54,864 nt of DNA from Pseudomonadota bacterium (lineage in GTDB: Bacteria > Pseudomonadota > Gammaproteobacteria > Xanthomonadales > Xanthomonadaceae). This document shows, one piece after another, positions 1 to 6,778 of this stretch. The position numbers and the translations under genes are program-made. Each line of letters opens with the position of its first letter. Position 1 is the first letter of the stretch. Under the pieces are notes generated by a model. The model worked only from the letters and a program-made list of their open reading frames with translations. It was not told the origin of the DNA and ran no database searches. The stretch lies in assembly GCA_018242365.1 (NCBI GenBank), contig JAFECB010000019.1, positions 1-54,864 of the forward strand. Reading direction: 5' to 3'.

Positions 1-247
1 GCTCTGGCGGTGGAGTGCGGGTGCCCTTGCTCCTACTCGTGCTTATCGGCACTGCGCACCAACGGCATCCCGCACTCCGCTCTCACCGACACCGTAGGGG
101 AAAATCAAGACACAAGCGCACCGCAAGGGGCGCGACTGCAGGCAATCATCGCGCCTCTTCGGTGCGCTCCTACATCGGTTCGGATAGCCGAGGGGCGCGA
201 ATCCCCTGCGCTGGCTCGAGAAAACATCGCACCCCTGCGGTGTGCTC
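1..247. repeat. REP-like intergenic repeat cluster
   Basis: No gene is supported here. The stretch holds several copies of a short REP-like motif whose plus-strand core reads GGAGCGCACCGCAGGGGCGCG. Imperfect copies are near 112-133 (plus) and 149-175 and 228-254 (minus). Short open frames here have no recognisable protein content and are dominated by the repeat. The same motif recurs near 478-520, 541-567, 5442-5512 and 54600-54780. Confidence 0.6.
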
Positions 248-355
248 CTACAGAGGGTCGTCTGCTTCTGCCAGCAAGCTCTCCAACTCCTCCAAATCAA
301 ACCCGGCCTGTAGCCGCGCTACGGTGTTGAAGGGTTTGTGCAACACGCCGCTGGC
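187..355. repeat. 169-bp direct repeat, copy 1 (copy 2 at 502-670)
   Basis: The block aligns without gaps to 502-670 with roughly 20 mismatches by eye. It contains a REP-like element plus the 3' end of a DUF455 coding sequence. Copy 2 is the real gene end and copy 1 is the detached fragment. The two start at the same GCCGAGGGGCGCG sequence and stop matching just after CTGGC. Confidence 0.75.
248..355 (-). pseudogene. Duplicated C-terminal fragment of the DUF455 gene
   Basis: Read on the minus strand this encodes 35 residues ending in a TAG stop. It starts ASGVLHKPFN and ends LLAEADDPL, and it differs from the true C-terminus of the neighbouring DUF455 protein at only about four residues. No start codon or upstream part of the gene is present, so it is a tail fragment. 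It lies in a 169-bp block (187-355) repeated at 502-670 with a constant offset of 315 bp. The stop codon falls inside the TGTAGGAG start of a REP-like element, as it does in the intact gene. Confidence 0.75.
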
Positions 356-501
356 GTTGGGCGGTGGCAATACCCGCATCGTTCTGGGCGATTGGTACGA
401 GCAGGGCTCAGGGCTGCGGGTGGATGCGGAAGGACTTGCGCTGGCAACATTTCAGGATCGCACCGAGGCCGCAGGCCTGTAGGAGTGCACCGAGGCCGCA
501 G

Positions 502-670
502 GCCGAGGGGCGCGAATTCCTTGCGTTGGCTCGAGAAAACATCGCACCCCTGCGGTGTGCTCCTACAGAGGGCCGTCCGCTTCTGCCAGCAAGCTCTCCA
601 GTTCCTCCGGATCAAACCCCGCTTGCAGCCGCGCCTCGACATTGAACGGCTTGTGCAGCACACCGCTGGC
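502..670. repeat. 169-bp direct repeat, copy 2 (copy 1 at 187-355)
   Basis: This copy contains the genuine 3' end of the DUF455 gene (stop at 563-565) and the adjoining REP-like element at 541-567. Offset to copy 1 is 315 bp throughout. Confidence 0.75.
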
Positions 671-1375
671 ATATTCGCGTAGCAGTTCGTGGAAGCGTGT
701 ACGCGGCTCGACCCCGGCGCGTTCGCAATACCAGCGATACCAGCGCGAACCGGCGGCGACATGGGCCACCTCCTCACGCAGGATGACTTCGAGAATGTCG
801 GCGGTGGCATCGTCACCCAGCCCACGCAATTTCACGATCATCCCCGGGGTCACGTCCAGCCCGCGCGCTTCCAACACACGCGGCACCAAGGCCATGCGCG
901 CCAAGCCGTCATGCGCGGTTTTCTCGGCCATTTCCCACAGCCCGTTGTGGGCATCGAAATCGCCGTAGTCATGGCCAAGCTCGCGCAGCCGCGTGCGCAG
1001 AAGGTTGAAGTGCCGCGCCTCGTCGCGCGCCACGTTCACCCAATCGGCATAGAACTCGGTCGGCAGTCCGCGAAAGCGGTACACCGCATCCCAGGCCAGA
1101 TCCATTGCATTGAATTCGATATGCGCGACGGCATGGATGAACGCAGCGCGACCCTCCAGCGTGCCGAAACCACGGCGCGGCAGATCGCGCGGATGCACCA
1201 GCTTGGGTGTGGCCGGGCGGCCCGACATGCGGATGGCTTCCGGTGGCGGCGCGTCTTCATCGACCACCAGCTCGCCGCGAGCAAACGCCTCGGTCATCGC
1301 CAGCGTCAATGCAGGCTTGGCGTCCGCGCTGGCGGCATCGAGGCAGGCGCGGGCGGCGGAAAATAGATCAGTCAT
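563..1375 (-). CDS. DUF455 family ferritin-like protein
   Basis: 270-residue protein of the DUF455 family, which is predicted to adopt a ferritin-like di-iron four-helix fold; the substrate is unknown. Supporting features are the helix with HIEFNAMDL, the segment YADWVNVARDEARHF, and the later ILREEVAHVAAGSRW. Together these give the E..ExxH-type carboxylate and histidine pairs expected for a di-metal site. The start was placed at the ATG at 1375 (MTDLFSAARACLD), because the upstream in-frame extension translates an intergenic repeat (PYGRGVGVRVGE). The stop codon lies in a REP-like element, and a duplicated copy of the last 35 codons lies 315 bp downstream. The family assignment is fairly secure; the biochemical role is inference. 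Confidence 0.85.
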   Translation of the reverse strand: MTDLFSAARACLDAASADAKPALTLAMTEAFARGELVVDEDAPPPEAIRMSGRPATPKLVHPRDLPRRGFGTLEGRAAFIHAVAHIEFNAMDLAWDAVYRFRGLPTEFYADWVNVARDEARHFNLLRTRLRELGHDYGDFDAHNGLWEMAEKTAHDGLARMALVPRVLEARGLDVTPGMIVKLRGLGDDATADILEVILREEVAHVAAGSRWYRWYCERAGVEPRTRFHELLREYASGVLHKPFNVEARLQAGFDPEELESLLAEADGPL

Positions 1376-1391
1376 ACCGTACCTTGCCTTT

Positions 1392-1509
1392 CCTTCTCCC
1401 TTCGGGAGAAGGTGCCCGAAGGGCGGATGAGGGTTCGGACACGGGGTTGCAATCCGAATGGCCATGGCCTCGCCAACCCTCACCCCAACCCCTCTCCCAT
1501 AGGGAGAGG
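1392..1509. repeat. Dispersed intergenic repeat with two terminal hairpins
   Basis: The element begins with hairpin CCTTCTCCC/GGGAGAAGG (1392-1412), continues with GCCCGAAGGGCGGATGAGGG, and ends with CCTCACCCCAACCCCTCTCCC plus hairpin partner GGGAGAGG. Two more copies of the family lie at 32823-32910 and 32950-33052. It separates purF from the DUF455 gene and could form a terminator-like stem on either strand. Confidence 0.65.
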
Positions 1510-1552
1510 AGCTAATTCGCAATACTTTGCTCAAGCCGTGCGTGAGCGAGGA

Positions 1553-3022
1553 TCAACCCGCCCGTCGCTTTTTCTTCGCCTCGTCCGAACGCTGCTGCTT
1601 GATGCGCTCGAAGTAATCGACATCGATCCCGGTGATGTATTCGCCGTTGAAACAGGAACTGTCGAACTTTCGGCCCGGGAATTTCGGCCCGGCCACGGCG
1701 ACTTCGAGGTCGGCCAGATCCTGATAGATCAGCCAATCACAGCCCAACAAGTGCTCGATATCCTTTTCGCTGCGCCCGTTCGCCACCAGCTCTTCCGCCG
1801 AGGGCATGTCGATGCCATAGACATTCGGATAGCGCACCGGCGGTGCGGCCGAGGCGAGGTAGACCTTCTTGGCTCCCGCGTCACGCGCCATCTGCACGAT
1901 CTGCTGGCTGGTGGTTCCGCGCACGATGGAATCGTCCACCAGCAGCACCACGCGATTGCGGAACTCCAGCGGAATGGGATTGAGCTTGCGCTTGACTGAT
2001 TTGGCGCGCTCGCCCTGCCCCGGCATGATGAAGGTGCGGCCGACGTAACGATTCTTGATGAAACCCTCGCGGTATTTCACTCCCAGTACATTGGCGATCT
2101 CCAACGCGGAATCGCGGCTGGTGTCCGGGATGGGGATGACGACGTCGATATCGTGATCCGGGCGTTCGCGCAGGATCTTTTCGCCCAGGGTCACGCCCAT
2201 GCGCATGCGCGCCTTGTGCACCGAGATGTTCTCGATCATCGAATCCGGGCGCGCGAAATACACGTACTCGAAGATGCAGGTCGCATGCGCCGCCTGCGGC
2301 GCGCACTGGCGAGCATGCAATTGACCGTCATCGGTGATGATGATGCCTTCGCCCGGTTCGACGTCGCGCAGGCGCTCGAAACCCAGCACGTCCAGCGCCA
2401 CCGATTCCGAGGCCAGCATGTATTCATCGCCGCTCGCACTGCTGCGCTTGCCCAGCACCAGCGGGCGGATGCCGTGCGGATCGCGGAACGCCACCAGCCC
2501 CAGCCCGAGCACCGCGCAGATCACCGCATAGCCGCCCTTGGCGCGGCGATTGACGCCCTCCAGCGCCGCGAACACGGCCTCCGGCGTCAGCGCCTTCTGC
2601 ATGTCCAGCTCGTGCGCGAACACATTGAGCAGGACTTCCGAATCGGAGCCGGTGTTGATGTTGCGGCGATCCTGTTCGAACACCTCGCGGCGCAGCGCGT
2701 CGGTATTGATCAGGTTGCCGTTGTGCGCCAGTGCAATCCCGAACGGCGAGTTGACGTAGAACGGCTGCGCCTCGTCGCTGCCTTCGCTGCCGGCGGTGGG
2801 ATAGCGGCAATGCGCGATCCCCACCTTGCCTTCCAGCAAGGCCATCGACTTGGCATCGAACACGTCCCGCACCAGCCCGTTGCCGCGATGCACGCGCAGG
2901 CGGGTACCGTGCGCGGTGGCGATCCCGGCCGCATCCTGGCCGCGGTGCTGGAGCATGCTCAGGCCGTCATACAACAGCCCGGCCACATCGCTCTGGCCGA
3001 CGATTCCGACGATACCGCACAT
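1553..3022 (-). CDS. purF: Amidophosphoribosyltransferase
   Basis: PurF catalyses the first committed step of purine synthesis, PRPP plus glutamine to 5-phosphoribosylamine, in the cytoplasm. The 489-residue protein starts MCGIVGIVG, giving the catalytic Cys2 of a class II glutamine amidotransferase. Other glutaminase-domain signatures are [15 protein letters not shown] and [10 protein letters not shown]. The phosphoribosyltransferase half carries the PRPP loop [13 protein letters not shown] near residues 357-370. Length fits the family (about 500). Its start is 27 bp after the stop of the SPOR protein, so the two are probably cotranscribed. In related genomes cvpA normally sits between them and is missing here. 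The C-terminus is lysine/arginine-rich. Confidence 0.97.
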   Translation of the reverse strand: MCGIVGIVGQSDVAGLLYDGLSMLQHRGQDAAGIATAHGTRLRVHRGNGLVRDVFDAKSMALLEGKVGIAHCRYPTAGSEGSDEAQPFYVNSPFGIALAHNGNLINTDALRREVFEQDRRNINTGSDSEVLLNVFAHELDMQKALTPEAVFAALEGVNRRAKGGYAVICAVLGLGLVAFRDPHGIRPLVLGKRSSASGDEYMLASESVALDVLGFERLRDVEPGEGIIITDDGQLHARQCAPQAAHATCIFEYVYFARPDSMIENISVHKARMRMGVTLGEKILRERPDHDIDVVIPIPDTSRDSALEIANVLGVKYREGFIKNRYVGRTFIMPGQGERAKSVKRKLNPIPLEFRNRVVLLVDDSIVRGTTSQQIVQMARDAGAKKVYLASAAPPVRYPNVYGIDMPSAEELVANGRSEKDIEHLLGCDWLIYQDLADLEVAVAGPKFPGRKFDSSCFNGEYITGIDVDYFERIKQQRSDEAKKKRRAG

Positions 3023-3049
3023 GGCCGTTTCCCTCAGTGACGCACGGGT

Positions 3050-4084
3050 TCAGGGATGCGGACGGATCATGCCGTCCTTCCCGGTAGCTGCCTTGACCTT
3101 GGCCTTCAGCGCATCCGCTTCGGCACGCGTCATCACCGGCCCCACCCGCACCCGGGTCAGGGTGCCGTGTTCACCCGGCACGGTATCGGTGAAGGCATTG
3201 AATCCCGCCTTGCGCAAGGCATCCCGCTGCGCGGTGGCATCGGCAGCCGAGGCAAAGGCACCGATCTGGACCACGAAGCCCGTGTTCGCCGGATTGGCAG
3301 GTGCGCGCGGCGCAGGCTCGGCGGCGCTGGCCGATGCAGGCGCAGGCTTGGTCGGTGCAGCCGGTGTTGCAACGGGTGCGGCGCTCGTGGTGGCAGGCTT
3401 GGACGCGGCGGCAGCCGGCTTTGCGGGTGTCTGCGGCGCAGCAGGCGTCGGCGCGGCAGGTGGTGGAGTCGCCGGTTTTGTGGGAGCAGCTGCCGGCGTG
3501 GTGCTGGCCGGTGCAGTGGCAGCGGTCGCCACGGGCGCAGCGGCGTCCAGCGCAATCACCTTTGCACCTGCAGCACTGTTCACCTGCCCGGCACGGATAC
3601 GCGCGGACTCGGCGGTAGCTTGATCGCCGAACGGCCCGATCCGCACGCGCTGTGCCTGGCGCTCACCCAGGGTCACGCCTTCCCGATAGCCGGGCAGGCC
3701 CGCCGCACGCAGGGCCGCGATGACCTTGTCGGCATCGGCAGCATCCTTGTAATTGCCGAAGCTCACCACGAAACCACCCGCTGCCACGGCCGCCAGCGGC
3801 GCATTGGGATCATCCGGCGCGGGTGCGGCGACCTGTCCCGCCACGGGGGCCGGCATGCCGGTGGCACCGCCAGCGGGCAGCGCACCCGCTGGCGCATCCA
3901 GAGGCAAATCTTCGGTGACGGTGCCGCCACTGGTTTGTGGCTCCGCGGGCATGCGCAAGGAGACATTCTCGACGCCACTGCCAGGGGCAGGTCCCTTGAC
4001 CAGCAGCGGCAGGAAGATCACAGCCAGTGCAATCAGCACCACCGCGCCGATCAGGCGCTGCTTCATCGAGACATCCATCGCCAT
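3050..4084 (-). CDS. SPOR-domain cell envelope protein, DedD-like
   Basis: 344 residues: a short N-terminus, one membrane anchor (about residues 10-28, LIGAVVLIALAVIFLPLLV), a first SPOR-like repeat (about 102-178, starting GGFVVSFGNYKD), an Ala/Pro/Thr-rich low-complexity linker (about 180-262), and a second SPOR repeat at the C-terminus (about 265-344, TGFVVQIGAFAS). SPOR domains bind denuded septal peptidoglycan, so a periplasmic role in cell division is expected, as for DedD. E. coli DedD has a single SPOR domain; two are visible here. It lies between folC and purF on the same strand, the classical dedD locus. The start could be Met1 or Met3 of the frame. Confidence 0.85.
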   Translation of the reverse strand: MAMDVSMKQRLIGAVVLIALAVIFLPLLVKGPAPGSGVENVSLRMPAEPQTSGGTVTEDLPLDAPAGALPAGGATGMPAPVAGQVAAPAPDDPNAPLAAVAAGGFVVSFGNYKDAADADKVIAALRAAGLPGYREGVTLGERQAQRVRIGPFGDQATAESARIRAGQVNSAAGAKVIALDAAAPVATAATAPASTTPAAAPTKPATPPPAAPTPAAPQTPAKPAAAASKPATTSAAPVATPAAPTKPAPASASAAEPAPRAPANPANTGFVVQIGAFASAADATAQRDALRKAGFNAFTDTVPGEHGTLTRVRVGPVMTRAEADALKAKVKAATGKDGMIRPHP

Positions 4085-4140
4085 GGGGCGCGCACCGGGG
4101 CCGCTGGGGGAATCGGGATTATACCGGCAGGCGCGTCGGC

Positions 4141-5415
4141 TCAGCCGCCATGCCCGAGTTCCTGCAGCGCAGCGGACGCAACATGGAACGAACCGAACAC
4201 CAGCAGCCGATCACCCATCCTGGCATCGGCCAAGGCCACGACCAGTGCCGACGCCACCTCCGGGAAGCGGTGTCCATCCGCGGCCATCGTGGACTGCAGG
4301 CGGGCCGCAAGCGTGTCCACGTCCATGCCGCGCGCTCCGGCCTCGCACAGGCCGGCCAGATACCACGCATCCACGCCCGCTGCCGCCAGCGCATCAACCA
4401 CGCCCGCGGCATCCTTGTCTGACAACGCCCCGAACACCGCCAGCGTGCGTTTGTGCGGTTGCGCACGCAGCCATTCGGCCAAGGCCTGGGCCGCCTGCGG
4501 ATTGTGGGCGACATCGACCCACACCTCGACGCCATCACGATCAAAGCGCTGCAACCGTCCAGCCACCTGTGCCTGCGCCACCCCGCGTTCGAGGGTGCCG
4601 TTTTCCAACCGCAGCCGCAACGCCCGCAGCGCAGCGATCGCGCAGGCCGCGTTGCGCAATTGCACCGGTGCCGCCTGCCCGTCCATCGGCAGGGGCAACT
4701 CGATCGAATAACCGACTTCACGCCAACGCCAATGCCCGGCATCGACCGGCTCCGCGAAGAAATCGCTGCCGAATCGCCACGCCGGCGCGCCGATCGCATA
4801 GGCATGCCGCAGCACGCTGGCGGGTGGATCGATGTCACCCAGCACCAGCGGCTTGGACGGCCGCGCAATGCCTGCCTTTTCATGGCCAATCGACTCGACG
4901 TCGTCGCCCAGCCAGTCCTGATGATCGAGGCCGACGGTAGTAATGATCGCAGCATCGGCATCGACCAGATTGACCGCATCCAACCGACCACCCAGACCGA
5001 CTTCCAGCACGACCAGATCCAGGTTCGCGCGCTCGAACAGCCACAGCGCGCACAGGGTGCCGTATTCGAAATAGGTCAGCGGGGTATCGCCGCGCGCCGC
5101 CTCGACCGCCTCGAATCCCGCCACCAGCGCTGCATCTTCGGCATCGTTGCCGTCAATCCGCACGCGCTCGTTGTAACGCAGCAAATGCGGCGAGGTGTAA
5201 GCCCCCACGCGCAGCCCCTGCGCACGCGCAATGGCCTCGACGAAGGCCACCGTCGAGCCCTTGCCATTGGTGCCGCCGACGGTGACGGTTTTCTTCGCCG
5301 GCTTGCCAAGACTCATGCGCGCGGCGACCGCACGCACTCGGTCCAGCCCCAACGCGATGGCGCTGGGATGCTGGCGTTCGATGAAGGCGAGCCAATCGGG
5401 AAGGGTTGTCATCAT
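4141..5415 (-). CDS. folC: Bifunctional folylpolyglutamate synthase/dihydrofolate synthase
   Basis: FolC adds glutamate to dihydropteroate and then to tetrahydrofolates, using ATP, in the cytoplasm. The 424-residue protein starts MMTTLPDWLAFIERQHP. It carries the Mur-ligase-type P-loop GGTNGKGST near residue 50, the glycine-rich TYFEYGTLCALWLF, EVGLGGRLDAVN and DHQDWLGDD segments, and a Mur-ligase C-terminal domain with DVAHNPQA. The upstream in-frame extension was rejected because it translates the REP-like hairpin at 5442-5512. Two adjacent ATG codons (5415 and 5412) are possible starts. It is followed by the SPOR gene and purF on the same strand. Confidence 0.95.
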   Translation of the reverse strand: MMTTLPDWLAFIERQHPSAIALGLDRVRAVAARMSLGKPAKKTVTVGGTNGKGSTVAFVEAIARAQGLRVGAYTSPHLLRYNERVRIDGNDAEDAALVAGFEAVEAARGDTPLTYFEYGTLCALWLFERANLDLVVLEVGLGGRLDAVNLVDADAAIITTVGLDHQDWLGDDVESIGHEKAGIARPSKPLVLGDIDPPASVLRHAYAIGAPAWRFGSDFFAEPVDAGHWRWREVGYSIELPLPMDGQAAPVQLRNAACAIAALRALRLRLENGTLERGVAQAQVAGRLQRFDRDGVEVWVDVAHNPQAAQALAEWLRAQPHKRTLAVFGALSDKDAAGVVDALAAAGVDAWYLAGLCEAGARGMDVDTLAARLQSTMAADGHRFPEVASALVVALADARMGDRLLVFGSFHVASAALQELGHGG

Positions 5416-5441
5416 GGTCAATTGTAGGAGTGCCCCGAAGT

Positions 5442-5512
5442 TGTGGGAGCGCACTTCGGGGGGCGCGACCTGCCGCGGCACGTCCGTCGCGCCCCTGCGG
5501 TGCGCTCCCACA
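5442..5512. repeat. REP-like long inverted repeat
   Basis: Arm 1 (5442-5469, GTGGGAGCGCAC followed by a G-rich stretch and GGCGCGAC) pairs imperfectly with arm 2 (5486-5512, GTCGCGCCCC then TGCGGTGCGCTCCCAC). The loop is about 16 bases. The core matches the REP-like motif seen at both ends of the window. It occupies the gap between the phosphatase gene and folC and may terminate transcription. Confidence 0.65.
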
Positions 5513-5539
5513 GTCCTGCCTCGAGCCCGTGTCGTGCGC

Positions 5540-6190
5540 TTACAGTGCCCGATGCTTGGCTTCGCCGAACAGCCCGGTGTGGTGGCTGCAATCGTTCAGC
5601 CTCACCACCTCCAGCGCATCGACGGATGCGCCTTCGAGCAGATTAAGCGTCGCCGGCGCCTGCCGGAATGTCCACAGCCGCGCCAGCGGGATGCCCAGCA
5701 TCTTGCACAGCAGGACGCGATTGACAGCATCGTGAGCCACCACCAGCAGGGTGTCGTCGATGCCAAGCCCGGCGCAGGCACGTTCGAGCGCTGGCCAGGC
5801 ACGATCCAACACTTGCTGCAGTGATTCGCCGCCCGGCCCCGGCATCTGCACGGTGTCCGGTGCGTCGCGCCACGCCTGCAAGCGGGTGGGATCGCGCTGC
5901 TGGATCTCGCTGGCCAGCAAGCCTTCCCAATCGCCGTGGCCGATTTCGAGGAAGCCTTCGTCGAACGCCAGCTGCGCTGCGCGATCCGCACCCAAGGCCA
6001 AGCGCGCGGTTTCGGCGGCGCGTGCCAGTGGCGAGGCGATGGCACGGTCGATGCGAACATCGGCCAAACGCCTGCCCAAGCTGCTTGCCTGCGACAGCCC
6101 GATTTCGGACAAGGGAATATCCACCTGGCCCTGATAGCGGCCCTCGGCATTCCACGGCGTTTCCCCGTGGCGGGCAAGCAGGATCCTCAT
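5540..6190 (-). CDS. Histidine phosphatase family protein (phosphoglycerate-mutase-like)
   Basis: 216-residue enzyme of the histidine phosphatase branch-1 superfamily. The N-terminal RHGET motif (His8 region of MRILLARHGETPWN) supplies the phosphorylated histidine. The conserved NAEGRYQGQVDIPLSE segment follows, and the second histidine is in LLVVAHDAVNRVLL. Members include CobC (alpha-ribazole phosphatase) and GpmB-like phosphatases; the substrate cannot be told from the sequence. The start was set at the ATG at 6190, immediately before the RHG motif. It precedes folC on the same strand, separated by a REP-like hairpin. Confidence 0.88.
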   Translation of the reverse strand: MRILLARHGETPWNAEGRYQGQVDIPLSEIGLSQASSLGRRLADVRIDRAIASPLARAAETARLALGADRAAQLAFDEGFLEIGHGDWEGLLASEIQQRDPTRLQAWRDAPDTVQMPGPGGESLQQVLDRAWPALERACAGLGIDDTLLVVAHDAVNRVLLCKMLGIPLARLWTFRQAPATLNLLEGASVDALEVVRLNDCSHHTGLFGEAKHRAL

Positions 6191-6304
6191 GCGGCACGAC
6201 ACCCCTCGATGATGCAGTGCAACAGCCTAGCAGGTCGCAAACGAGACTTGGCCAGAACGCGGTAGCCTGTGCGCTCGCGCAGCCAGACGATCAGGACAAC
6301 CACC

Positions 6305-6700
6305 ATGCAAGCCAAGGGCGAATTCGACGTCAAGCGCATCCCGCAGGGCGAACTCGATGTCGGCAGCGGTGCCAGCATCGGTCATTCCCGCTTCGACAAA
6401 CGCTTCCACGGCCCGCTGGATGCCACCAGCGTGGTGCACATGCTGGCGATGATGTCACCGGCGACCGGCTCCGGTGCCTATGTGGCGATCGAACGCATCG
6501 AGGGCTCGCTGGATGGCCGCCACGGCAGCTTTCATCTCCAGCACAGCGGCACGATGGATCGCGGACAGCCTTCGCTGACGGTCAACGTGGTTCCAGACAG
6601 CGGCACCGGCGAGCTCACCGGCCTGCGCGGACGGCTCGCCATCGACATCATCGATGGCAAGCATTTCTATACCTTCGATTACACCCTGGACGAAGGCTGA
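6305..6700 (+). CDS. DUF3224 domain-containing protein
   Basis: 131-residue cytoplasmic protein starting MQAKGEFDVKRIPQGE. It shows the DUF3224 pattern: a short beta-rich fold with the FDKRFHGPLDA segment, GAYVAIERIEGSLDGRHGSF, and the central stretch FHLQHSGTMDRGQPSL, ending DIIDGKHFYTFDYTLDEG. The family resembles allene oxide cyclase-like barrels, but no function is established. It is transcribed alone, divergent from the phosphatase gene and convergent with the S46 peptidase gene. The start at 6305 avoids an arginine/threonine-rich upstream extension. Confidence 0.8.
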   Translation: MQAKGEFDVKRIPQGELDVGSGASIGHSRFDKRFHGPLDATSVVHMLAMMSPATGSGAYVAIERIEGSLDGRHGSFHLQHSGTMDRGQPSLTVNVVPDSGTGELTGLRGRLAIDIIDGKHFYTFDYTLDEG

Positions 6701-6778
6701 CCACGGCGCTCGCGGCGCCACGCGCACGCGCAGCAGCCTACCGGGCGAGAAGCCCGTTTCCGTACCCGGCCCCGCACC

